From an uncultured Eubacteriales bacterium (GTDB lineage Bacteria; Bacillota; Clostridia; Oscillospirales; UBA644), in contig URFZ01000004.1 in assembly GCA_900547165.1 (NCBI GenBank), positions 1-64,000 on the forward strand: 64,000 nt of DNA. Reading direction: 5' to 3'. Both the position numbers and the translations under genes were made by a program. The notes beneath the pieces are model-generated. The model worked only from the letters and a program-made list of their open reading frames with translations. It did not search any database and had not been told where the DNA came from. This document shows, one piece after another, positions 1-9,706 of the stretch; position 1 is the first letter of the stretch; every line of letters begins with the position of its first letter.

Positions 1-165
1 CAAAAAATACCCTTTCAACCCGGCGGTCAAAAGAGCACAACAGATCCGTAACAATGCAAGGCAAAGCATGACTCGGGTATTAGACCCGCGCGCACCAAAG
101 CCCCGCTGCGAAGCGATGGATCGGCTGCACTCCTCACACCAAAGTCGTGTTGAACCAAAAAAGAT

Positions 166-335
166 ACGGCAGGTATCCTGACTTATGATACTGCGGAAAA
201 TCCGCACAGAGCCGGCTGTCCCCGACTGTTCGGTCGGGTGTACCGCTCCCATCTTGTCAAATACAGTAATGGCGGTTGTTCAGGACTCGAACCTGATTTC
301 CTTTTCATCTACTCAGTTAACAACTTTTCAAACCG
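166..335 (-). promoter_or_regulatory. Cobalamin (B12) riboswitch
   Basis: Read on the minus strand, this stretch has the conserved parts of an adenosylcobalamin riboswitch in order: AAAAGGAAATCAGGTTCGAG (class consensus AAGGGAA..GGTGCAA), CCGCCATTACTGT (consensus CCCGCCACTGT), a GGGAGCGG segment, paired GC-rich arms, and the B12 box AGTCAGGATACCTGCC at 168-183. The promoter sits upstream at 359-388. The controlled gene should start beyond the left edge of the window. Positions 1-165 are the rest of the leader (expression platform) and hold a small hairpin at 74-88. In this family the target is usually a B12 or corrinoid uptake gene or a B12-independent isoenzyme; which one is not visible here. 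Confidence 0.87.
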
Positions 336-358
336 TATCTTTTTATTTAATTATATAT

Positions 359-388
359 ATTATAACATATATTGCCGAATTATGGCAA
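359..388 (-). promoter_or_regulatory. Promoter for the cobalamin riboswitch transcript
   Basis: On the minus strand a TTGCCA -35 box (383-388) and a TATAAT -10 box (359-364) lie 18 bp apart, immediately upstream of the riboswitch. The surrounding sequence is AT-rich. Confidence 0.65.
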
Positions 389-405
389 TATTTAATAGTG
401 AATTT

Positions 406-438
406 TTTGTAAAATAAAAGCGCACCCACAGGGTGCGC
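406..438 (-). terminator. Intrinsic terminator of the J-domain gene
   Basis: Perfect 8-bp stem GCGCACCC/GGGTGCGC with a 3-nt loop at 420-438, followed on the minus strand by a T-rich run (406-419). It lies about 80 bp past the stop of the J-domain gene. Confidence 0.85.
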
Positions 439-515
439 AATATCTGCAATAAAAGTTCAATACATCGTGTAAGCACGTCTACACATTTATACAAAACACA
501 AATATTATACCGCCG

Positions 516-1148
516 TCAGCACCCTCTGTGCGGACAGCAACAGCAAGTAAACAGATTGAACAGTGCGTAACCGAGACAGCAGTCGCTTGCGCCGCCGCAC
601 GGGTCTGAATACTCTGCACGGCGTTCGGAATAGACCTGTCCGCCCTGCTGCATTTGTTCAAGAACCTGTGCATACTGCGCGTTTGTCGGTTCAAGTCTGC
701 ACGCTTCGCGAATGTGTGTCAGCGCAACAGTCTTGTTGCCGAGGTTATAATTTGCAACCGAACTGATGAAATACCACTCGCCGTTTCTGTTCTGTATGGA
801 AGACAGAAGATTCAGCGCTTCGCGGTAATAACCTGCGTTCAGATACATTTTTGCGGTTTCGAGCGGGCTCATGCGTGCCGAACCTCCGAACGGATTCCAT
901 GTTGTGTAACCTCCGCCGTAACCCGCATTGCCGTAGCCGCCGTTACCGGCACCTGCGGAAGCCGAGGTGTCGCCGTTCTTAATTTGTTCATAAGCAGCGT
1001 TTATCTCACTCATTTTCTTGGCAGCTTCTTTATCATTCGGGTTTAAGTCGGGGTGATATTTTTTCGCAAGTTTGCGATATGCCTTTGTCACCTCTTCATC
1101 CGAGGCTCCGGGAGACAACCCGAGAACTTTATATGGGTCTTGATACAT
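516..1148 (-). CDS. J-domain (DnaJ-like) protein with Cys-rich tail
   Basis: 210 residues. Residues 1-62 are a J domain with the diagnostic HPD motif at 32-34 ([10 protein letters not shown]), which in this family stimulates the ATPase of a DnaK-type Hsp70. A Gly/Tyr-rich linker (about 63-90) follows. Next is a helical, TPR-like segment (about 95-165) and a short C-terminal tail with many cysteines ([17 protein letters not shown]). The zinc-finger repeats and C-terminal substrate domains of true DnaJ are absent, so this is a specialised type III J-protein rather than the general co-chaperone. The cysteine tail may bind metal or be membrane-associated; that is inference. The upstream ribosome site (GAGAGAAAAGA) is modest. 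It is a single gene ending at the terminator near 420. Confidence 0.85.
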   Translation of the reverse strand: MYQDPYKVLGLSPGASDEEVTKAYRKLAKKYHPDLNPNDKEAAKKMSEINAAYEQIKNGDTSASAGAGNGGYGNAGYGGGYTTWNPFGGSARMSPLETAKMYLNAGYYREALNLLSSIQNRNGEWYFISSVANYNLGNKTVALTHIREACRLEPTNAQYAQVLEQMQQGGQVYSERRAEYSDPCGGASDCCLGYALFNLFTCCCCPHRGC

Positions 1149-1332
1149 TCTTTTCTCTCATTCTGAAAGTGATTTATTTTATTCAAGATATTTTTTGCGT
1201 TAAAATTCTCAATACAATTTCGCCGCAATCGGACACAGGTTATTTTCGATTACCATAAGTATATGCAAATTCTTGTCCGATGTCAACCGATTTGCGGATA
1301 TTTCCGTAATTGCGGCACACAATTTTTATTTT

Positions 1333-1366
1333 CAAAAAGCGGAGACACCGAAAAGGGTATCTCCGC
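1333..1366 (-). terminator. Intrinsic terminator of the lysozyme-dockerin gene
   Basis: On the minus strand a GCGGAGA...TCTCCGC stem is followed by TTTTTG. It lies 19 bases past the stop of the gene at 1385-3010. Confidence 0.85.
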
Positions 1367-1384
1367 AGTAATTCAAATAAAATA

Positions 1385-3010
1385 TCAAGAGAGTGATTCG
1401 GTTTTACCCGCGACAAAATAGAACAGTAACATGGCATCGACTATATCCAATTCGCCGTCGCCGTTCATATCATACAATTCCGAATTATCGAGAAGCGATT
1501 TTGCGGAAACGTGATAGAAGACAAGCATTGCGTCCGAAATATCTACAAGGCCGTCGCGGTTTACGTCACCGAGAACCATATCCGTCCGCAAACGTTTGCA
1601 GTAATCGAGAGCGACCCAACCGAGGTCTGTCTTGCCCCAAAAGTAAGAACTGTCGGCGGAATAAAGTTCGATGATGTTTATAATGTCGTCCATATGATAC
1701 GACCCGACTGTGCCGAACATAGTACCGGGACCGGAGCGAATGTTCAGGGTCGAAGTATCGACCTGCCAATCCTCGTCTGCGGTTTTCGAAACACCCGCGT
1801 TGACGGAAACGGAGTCCACGCTCTTATCTTCGTCAACAAGGTATACGGTCGTTGTGTAAAGCCCGTCGTAATCGCCGAAAGCATCGACTTTGACATCAAA
1901 CGTGACGGAAGAACCGTCAAGAGAGAGTTGCTGTGTTACGTTTTTGGCATTTGCGGACGTTACGGCATATATATCCGCAACGGTTTCCGCGCCGTCAACG
2001 ATGCAGGTCAAAGTGTAACCGTCGGTTGTAACTTTTTCTATTTTGACGGACTCTATCTCCGAAACGGGATCGGCCGCATTCGGGCAATAAATTCTGCCCG
2101 ATATATAGCGGCTGTAAGTCAATGCTATCCAGCCGTCTTCGGTCTTACCCCAAAGGTAAGGAGACTGCCCCGACATTTCGCGTTTTTCGGTGATCGTGAC
2201 ATGAGTGCCGTATTTATAACTGCCGATAACTTTTGTTCCCGATATGCCGGGAGCGGTTCTGATGTTGGTGGAGGAGTTATCAATGACCCATTCCTCGCTG
2301 TCCGTCAGAGTAAGTTCACCGAGATTGACATCGTTTTTGCAGAAATTGTAAAGTTTCTGATAACGCGACGGAACGCTTCCGTTATTGAACGCTCTCGCGG
2401 TCTTATAAAGATGCTCCAAAGTGACATCCCGATAACTTCCCGCGTATTTTGCCGCCTGACGCATCCAGTTATAACCCGCGGTCTCGCCTTTGTTGAAAAT
2501 ATCGCAGACGAAAATCATCGCGTAAGGGTTTGTCAAGCCCTGCTGATAGCAGTTCTGAATGTAAGTGTAAACAGTTTGCGCCGCGAAATCGTCCTGTCCC
2601 TGTCTGCCCACGGGAGAAGAGAGGTAATCAGAAAGTTTTTTCGCCTCGTCGTTGGTGAGTTTTCTCGTGCCCCACTTGGTCGAAGAGTTCATTATCTCCG
2701 CATAAAGAGCCGCGCCGAGAACGCTCTTTGCATTGGACTCCGTGTCCTCCGCAATAATAAATCTGAGCAATTGGAGCGCAAAATCCGCATGCCATTGCAA
2801 TTTGCCGACGCTCAACGCGCCGCTGTCATTTCCTGAAACTGAGCCGTAGTTTCCTTCACTTTCGCTGATCTGATGCACGGCGGCGGCTATCATTGTATCG
2901 ATTTCGTCGCCATACGATTTTGCAGCAGACACGACCGTGACGGTCGCAAACAGAGAAATTGCGGTTATTACCGCAAGAAAGAAGGAAAGAACGCTTCTGG
3001 TCTTCCGCAT
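1385..3010 (-). CDS. Secreted lysozyme-like enzyme with two SH3 domains and a dockerin
   Basis: 541 residues from the ATG at 3010, chosen because a perfect AGGAGG (3021-3026) precedes it and a clean signal peptide (residues 1-30, ending VVSAA) follows. Residues 35-215 form a helical catalytic-type domain opening with SESEGNYGSV and GALSVGKLQWH; E52 and D62 are candidate catalytic acids, as in lysozyme/chitosanase-like folds. Two bacterial SH3 domains follow, each with an NIR-type motif (NIRTAPG near 250; NIRSGPG near 420) and a WGKT..GW core. The C-terminus (479-541) is a type I dockerin with two EF-hand-like repeats, DVNRDGLVD and DMNGDGELD. Family knowledge suggests peptidoglycan or chitosan-like hydrolysis. 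The dockerin implies docking to a cohesin-bearing scaffold, none of which is in this window. Substrate is inferred. Confidence 0.8.
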   Translation of the reverse strand: MRKTRSVLSFFLAVITAISLFATVTVVSAAKSYGDEIDTMIAAAVHQISESEGNYGSVSGNDSGALSVGKLQWHADFALQLLRFIIAEDTESNAKSVLGAALYAEIMNSSTKWGTRKLTNDEAKKLSDYLSSPVGRQGQDDFAAQTVYTYIQNCYQQGLTNPYAMIFVCDIFNKGETAGYNWMRQAAKYAGSYRDVTLEHLYKTARAFNNGSVPSRYQKLYNFCKNDVNLGELTLTDSEEWVIDNSSTNIRTAPGISGTKVIGSYKYGTHVTITEKREMSGQSPYLWGKTEDGWIALTYSRYISGRIYCPNAADPVSEIESVKIEKVTTDGYTLTCIVDGAETVADIYAVTSANAKNVTQQLSLDGSSVTFDVKVDAFGDYDGLYTTTVYLVDEDKSVDSVSVNAGVSKTADEDWQVDTSTLNIRSGPGTMFGTVGSYHMDDIINIIELYSADSSYFWGKTDLGWVALDYCKRLRTDMVLGDVNRDGLVDISDAMLVFYHVSAKSLLDNSELYDMNGDGELDIVDAMLLFYFVAGKTESLS

Positions 3011-3222
3011 AAAAAATTGTCCTCCTGTAAATACCGATAACCGCGGTATTTTGAAACTCGGAAAAACCGACTGCAAAAAACGGTACGGTTTTTCTCCGTT
3101 TTAACGGTGAAGACAGGGGCAAAAAGCACCCTTTTTCTCCTCCGTTCAGGCTTAGGCTCTCACCCTAAAAACCCGTTATTTTCCTTTCTTGAACTGCCGC
3201 TCTCTTCCGGCAATTCGAGTAT

Positions 3223-3251
3223 AGTATACCACATTTTTCGTGTTTTGTCAA
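3223..3251 (-). promoter_or_regulatory. Consensus promoter for the lysozyme-dockerin gene
   Basis: On the minus strand TTGACA (3246-3251) and TATACT (3223-3228) are 17 bp apart. Transcription would start near 3216, leaving an untranslated leader of about 205 nt before the ATG at 3010. Confidence 0.8.
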
Positions 3252-3868
3252 ACGTTTTTTCGAAAAAGTGGTTTGCGGGTGGAGTGAGAATGCCTGTTTT
3301 TCGGGGTTTTTCAGAGGTCAAAGGCGTGAAAATACCCAAAATTGTCACATATCACACCACGGTTAAAACCATGTTTATGCACCGTTTCGGCGCAATATTC
3401 CGAAGAGAAAAAAGGGGGCGGAACACGTCCCGAAAAGGAGGAGTGACCGATGTTATGCAACAGGCGTTGCGAAAGTTTTTCGAAAGAGGCTTTTCAGAAC
3501 TCGAAAAAGAGAAAAAACAGACAGCGAAAAGAGGATTGAACCTCTGCCGAAACAGGTTCCGAAAAGACATTTGAAAGCGGTGCCGGAGAGGTGTGCGGAG
3601 TTGCCTGTTTTGTGGAAAAATACGCGTCAAAAAGCAGAAAAACCGAAAGTTGGCTACCATATTATATATAAGAAAAAGTTGATCTCCGTTCTTTTCGGAA
3701 ACAAAGCCGCGGAAAAAGACGACGGAAGAACCCTCCTTTCGGAATTCCGAAAATTTGAAACAGGAGAAAAGAACGGCGGTTTTGGTCGAAAAAGGTCGAA
3801 ATACGAACAGCGGCAGGCAAATTGTGGGCGCGAACCATTTATTTTACAAATCGTTCACAGTTCCCCTA
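3252..3868. other. Gene-poor spacer between lysozyme-dockerin gene and groES promoter
   Basis: About 600 bases with no gene I can support. It is purine-rich and low in recognisable signals. One strong Shine-Dalgarno-like AAAAGGAGGAGTG at 3434-3446 precedes ATGs at 3450 (29 codons) and 3455 (39 codons). Neither peptide resembles a known family, and the composition (Lys/Arg-rich) does not look coding. Confidence 0.5.
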
Positions 3869-3896
3869 TTGCAAAAATCGGAAATTGTGCTATAAT
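3869..3896 (+). promoter_or_regulatory. groESL promoter
   Basis: TTGCAA (3869-3874) and TATAAT (3891-3896) with a 16-bp spacer. The CIRCE operator lies just downstream, so the start point (about 3903) abuts the operator. Confidence 0.85.
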
Positions 3897-3907
3897 ATAC
3901 ACAGTAA

Positions 3908-3934
3908 TTAGCACTCGGACATATTGAGTGCTAA
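3908..3934 (+). promoter_or_regulatory. CIRCE operator (HrcA binding site)
   Basis: Perfect inverted repeat TTAGCACTC-N9-GAGTGCTAA, identical to the canonical CIRCE element. HrcA repressor binding here would silence groESL except under heat or protein-folding stress. hrcA itself is not in the window. Confidence 0.98.
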
Positions 3935-5949
<2,015 letters not shown>

Positions 5950-5982
5950 TTTTTCCGTCACAAAACAAAAAATACAATTTCA

Positions 5983-6016
5983 AAAACCTTCGCGGATCGC
6001 TCCGCGGAGGTTTTTT
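5983..6016 (+). terminator. groESL terminator
   Basis: AAAACCT.CGCGGA stem, loop TCGC, TCCGCG.AGG arm, then TTTTTT. It starts about 35 bases after the groEL stop. Confidence 0.93.
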
Positions 6017-6120
6017 GCGCAAAAAGAGTTCCGGACGGGCGCTTCCGCGGCGTTCTGTTACGAATTCAGGTAAAAACTTCCCCAAATTCGTAATAGAAAC
6101 TACAATAAATAAGGAAACAC

Positions 6121-6149
6121 TTGACAGAACATAACCTTTGCTTTATAAT
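6121..6149 (+). promoter_or_regulatory. Consensus promoter for alpha-galactosidase
   Basis: Exact TTGACA (6121-6126) and exact TATAAT (6144-6149) with a 17-bp spacer. Transcription starts near 6156, which excludes an in-frame upstream start at 6155. Confidence 0.93.
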
Positions 6150-6190
6150 TATATGTGAAATTCGAAAGCCTTGGGGCGGAGGAGAAAAAG

Positions 6191-8281
6191 ATGATAAAAC
6201 ACGTTGAAAAGAACAATATTTTTGTGCTTGAAACAAAGAGTTTTCATTACGTTTTGGGCATAGACGGAGAGGGTTTCAACCGCCATATACACTGGGGCGA
6301 AAAGTGCGACGTGAACGATTATGAGTTTGAAGCGGTGCACGGCATCAGCTCAAACGACCCCGCTCTCAACGGGATAAAGCAGGAGATCACGCCGTTCGGC
6401 TCCACGATGTACAGAGAGTGCGACATCAAGGCAAGGTTTGAAGACGGCTGCCGTGAAATATTCCTTGTATACAAGGGTTTTGAGCAGAACGGCGACACGC
6501 TGAAACTGCATTTTGAGGACGAATATTATCCGCTCGGCGTTACGCTTTGCTATGAGGTTTTTGAAGAATACGATATAATTAAACGGTATGTCACGCTTAC
6601 AAATACGGGCAGCGACGACATTGTTTTTGAAAGAATTTTCAGCGCGGAATTCACGCTTCCCTCTTCCGAGCCGTATACGTTCAGAAACACAAACGGAACA
6701 TACGGCAGCGAATTTTTGGAGTCCGATACGCTTCTGAACGGCGGCGACCTTGTTTTTGAGACGCGCAAAGGCGGTTCGAACCATAACAATTCGCCGTACT
6801 TTATCGCATATCAAAATGCGGACGAGCGCGGCGGCGACGTATTTTTTGCAACGCTTGCGTTCAGCGGGAATTTCAAGGTCTCCGCAAGCAGGGACGCTTA
6901 TTCGATAACGCGCGTGTCGGTGGGCATGAACGATTTCGACTTTTCGCACACGTTGAAACCTTCCTCTTCGTTCGACACGCCGCCCGTCTATTGCGGCAAG
7001 GCGAACGGATTCGGCGAAATGTCGCGGAATATGAACCGTTTTTGCGTTGACAAACTGTTGCCGAAGCAGTTCAATAAAAAGCCTTTACCGGTGCTTTACA
7101 ATTCGTGGGAAGCGACGTATTTTGACGTAAACACGGTGCATCAATCGGCACTTGCGAAAACGGCGGCAAGTATAGGCGTTGAACTTTTTGTTATGGACGA
7201 CGGTTGGTTCGGCAAGAGAAACAACGACCTTGCGGGATTGGGCGATTGGTATGTGAACAAAGAAAAATTCCCGAACGGGCTTGACGAACTGATTGAGAAC
7301 GTCAACGCGCAGGGCATGGATTTCGGGCTTTGGGTAGAGCCTGAAATGGTCAACCCCGACAGCGACCTTTACCGCGCGCACCCCGATTGGGTATACCATT
7401 TTGAGCACAGACACGCGGACGAACTGCGCAACCAGTTGGTGCTTAACATGACAAGAGACGATGTGCGCGAGTACATCTTGGGCAGGCTTGATGAACTGCT
7501 TGAAAAGCACAACATCAAATATATAAAGTGGGATATGAACCGTCCGTTTTCGCAGGTGGGAGCGGAAAATCTCGAAAACCCGCAGATGTATTCGTATCTG
7601 CACATCATGGCGGTCTACGGCATTGTGGACGAACTCAAAAAACGCCATCCGCAGGTGCAGTTTGAAAGTTGCGCTTCGGGCGGCGGACGCTGCGACCTCG
7701 GCGCGCTGAGCCACTTTGACCAGATATGGACAAGCGACAACACCGACGCGGTTGACAGAATGACTATCCAACGCGGTTACTCCATGCTCCGTCCGACAAA
7801 AGCGATGAGGGCGTGGGTGACGGACACAACGGAACTGAACAAACCATGTTCGCTTGATTTCAGGTTCAACGTGGCGATGCAAGGCGCGCTCGGCATAGGC
7901 GGCAACCTGACGAAGTATTCGGGAGAAGATTTGGAAATTTGCAGAAAAAATATCTCTTTCTACAAATCCGTGCGCGACCTTGTTCAGTTCGGAGACCTGT
8001 ACAGGATATCCGACGCGCCGACGGAGGAAATTCTCTGCAACGAGTATGTGAGCAGGGACAAAAACAGGGCGGTCGTTTTCATTGCCGCAAAGGGAACTCG
8101 TTTTTACAAAAAGCAAGACGAATTCAGGCTTGAGGGGCTTGACGCGGACAAAAAATACAGATTTACCATTGACGGAGAGGAACATATCAAAGGCGGCGCG
8201 TATCTGATGAACATAGGCATTTCAATGTATGTCAGAGGCGCGGATTACAACAGAACAATAACGTTTGAAGCCGTAAAATAG
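6191..8281 (+). CDS. Alpha-galactosidase, GH36
   Basis: 696 residues from the ATG at 6191, preceded by GGCGGAGGAG. It hydrolyses terminal alpha-1,6-galactose from melibiose, raffinose or galactomannan side chains. Layout is an N-terminal beta-supersandwich (about 1-290), a TIM barrel (about 300-620) and a C-terminal beta domain. Signature motifs are present: VMDDGWFGKRNND (335-347), WVEPEMVNPDSDL (381-393), the nucleophile Asp448 in YIKWDMNR, SCASGGGRCDLG (493-504) and the acid/base Asp516 in WTSDNTDAVDR. There is no signal peptide, so it is cytoplasmic and needs an oligosaccharide importer, none of which is adjacent. It is monocistronic with its own consensus promoter and terminator. Confidence 0.95.
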   Translation: MIKHVEKNNIFVLETKSFHYVLGIDGEGFNRHIHWGEKCDVNDYEFEAVHGISSNDPALNGIKQEITPFGSTMYRECDIKARFEDGCREIFLVYKGFEQNGDTLKLHFEDEYYPLGVTLCYEVFEEYDIIKRYVTLTNTGSDDIVFERIFSAEFTLPSSEPYTFRNTNGTYGSEFLESDTLLNGGDLVFETRKGGSNHNNSPYFIAYQNADERGGDVFFATLAFSGNFKVSASRDAYSITRVSVGMNDFDFSHTLKPSSSFDTPPVYCGKANGFGEMSRNMNRFCVDKLLPKQFNKKPLPVLYNSWEATYFDVNTVHQSALAKTAASIGVELFVMDDGWFGKRNNDLAGLGDWYVNKEKFPNGLDELIENVNAQGMDFGLWVEPEMVNPDSDLYRAHPDWVYHFEHRHADELRNQLVLNMTRDDVREYILGRLDELLEKHNIKYIKWDMNRPFSQVGAENLENPQMYSYLHIMAVYGIVDELKKRHPQVQFESCASGGGRCDLGALSHFDQIWTSDNTDAVDRMTIQRGYSMLRPTKAMRAWVTDTTELNKPCSLDFRFNVAMQGALGIGGNLTKYSGEDLEICRKNISFYKSVRDLVQFGDLYRISDAPTEEILCNEYVSRDKNRAVVFIAAKGTRFYKKQDEFRLEGLDADKKYRFTIDGEEHIKGGAYLMNIGISMYVRGADYNRTITFEAVK

Positions 8282-8375
8282 CGTAAAAGATACACGAATC
8301 ACGGGGCGTTTACTCTGTCTGAACCGTTTACTCTTCCCCGATAAAAAATATTTTGCGGTCATAATACAAACACAG

Positions 8376-8415
8376 CAAACAGGCTCGGTGCGGCAGCGCA
8401 GAGCCTGTTTGTTTT
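8376..8415 (+). terminator. Terminator of alpha-galactosidase gene
   Basis: CAAACAGGCTC...GAGCCTGTTTG stem (11 bp) with a 14-nt loop, followed by TTTT. Confidence 0.88.
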
Positions 8416-8635
8416 AACCGTTACGGAGCAGCGACGGCAAAAATGGCGTAAAAGCGAAATAATACACAAAAATTTCGGAAATCGTACTTTTCAAAAACCG
8501 TAATATATGATATAATATAATATACTGATATAATGCCTGATTTTTGCCGAGGTTTGGGCGGCAACAGAGCGGAGAACAACGACGGCAAGGCGGTCGGCAA
8601 AAAGAGACGGAAATACGTCAAACGGAGAATTTCAA
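8416..8635. other. Spacer upstream of the DUF2232-gdpP operon
   Basis: Contains AT-rich, TATAAT-like sequences around 8505-8535 (TATGATATAATATAATATAC) that probably hold the operon's promoter. A clear -35 box cannot be assigned. ACGGAG near 8622 is the ribosome site for the next gene. Confidence 0.5.
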
Positions 8636-9706
8636 GTGAACAGCGAAAAAAGAGACACTTTCAAAAAAATACTTTTCCCCGTTATAACTGCGGCGGCGGT
8701 CGTTGCATCGGCGCTTATCGCGGCATTTTTGCCGTCGGCGGTATGGCTGTTGTTTTTGCTTATGCCTGCGGCGACGGTCTTTCTTTCCGCAACGGTCGCG
8801 TTGAACAAAAACCCATGGACAGCGCTTTTGTTCATTGCGCTGTTTATTGCGACGGCGCTTTTGTTCCGAAAATTTGCGACGGCGTTTTTGCTTTATCTTT
8901 TTTTTGCTCCGACGGGTGTGGCAACAGGTATCGCATTCAGGAAAAAGAAAACGGTCAACAGCGCGGTCACAGCGTCCGCAATAGTTGCGATGATATGCGG
9001 AATAGCGGTCTTTTGCGCGTTTGCGTATGAGGGACACCCGACGTTTGACACGGCGAACGTAATCGAGCCGATAAAGGAATCCATTGCCGAGGCGGCGAAC
9101 GACACCGCGGACGCTATTCTTGAACGCGGCAAGGGCGGACTTTCGATATACGAAATGGTTTTTGCAAGAACGACGCTGACAAGCGACAAACTCGCGGCAC
9201 AGCGCCCCGCGCTTGCGGCGGACTTGCACGATATGATAATTTTGAACCTGCCAGCGTTTATAGGCGGTGCGTTTCTCTTGATTGCCGCAGCGGCATATTT
9301 TCTGACGAAAGCGCTGCTCAAACGCACAACGTTTTCCGTCGGGTTCGCAACGGGGCTGACGGAGATACGGATAAGCAAAGCGGGCGCGACGCTGATGCTG
9401 CTTTCATGGATAGTTATGTTTTTCGGAAGTGCGGAGATGACCGACGCATCGGCGCTGATATACGATATGACATGGCTGTTTGCGATATATATTTTTGAAA
9501 CACTGATGAATTTTGTTTTTGCGGGAGCGGGGCTTTCGGTGTTCATTTATCTGATGAAGAGCCGCTCCGTGCCGATGAACGTCAAAACGCCGATGATAAT
9601 TGCGGTGGTCATAGGATTTCTGCTGATGCGGACAACGGTATTTTCATTGCTCGGCACAGTTGACAGTTACCGCGATTTGAGAAGATTACAAGGAGAGCGC
9701 GTCTGA
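8636..9706 (+). CDS. DUF2232 (YybS-like) polytopic membrane protein
   Basis: 356 residues with a GTG start at 8636 served by ACGGAG. About eight hydrophobic segments: four in the first 130 residues, then a soluble loop (about 130-190), then four more to residue 340. Sequence and position match the DUF2232/YybS family, which in Firmicutes precedes gdpP, rplI and dnaB. It resembles small-molecule transporter membrane components, but its function is not established. Its stop codon directly abuts the ATG of gdpP (TGAATG), so the two are translationally linked. Confidence 0.82.
   Translation: MNSEKRDTFKKILFPVITAAAVVASALIAAFLPSAVWLLFLLMPAATVFLSATVALNKNPWTALLFIALFIATALLFRKFATAFLLYLFFAPTGVATGIAFRKKKTVNSAVTASAIVAMICGIAVFCAFAYEGHPTFDTANVIEPIKESIAEAANDTADAILERGKGGLSIYEMVFARTTLTSDKLAAQRPALAADLHDMIILNLPAFIGGAFLLIAAAAYFLTKALLKRTTFSVGFATGLTEIRISKAGATLMLLSWIVMFFGSAEMTDASALIYDMTWLFAIYIFETLMNFVFAGAGLSVFIYLMKSRSVPMNVKTPMIIAVVIGFLLMRTTVFSLLGTVDSYRDLRRLQGERV

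Noticed and set aside
1511..2836. 441-codon plus-strand open frame opposite the lysozyme-dockerin gene
   Set aside because: No ribosome site, no recognisable domain; the minus strand has a signal peptide, SH3 and dockerin domains.
3011..3215. c-di-AMP (ydaO-type) riboswitch in the lysozyme-dockerin leader
   Set aside because: Such switches often precede wall hydrolases, but the conserved blocks of that class are not present.
3107..3927. Two overlapping plus-strand open frames (155 and 118 codons) upstream of groES
   Set aside because: Arg/Lys/Phe-rich, no family similarity. The second runs into the groES promoter and CIRCE region.
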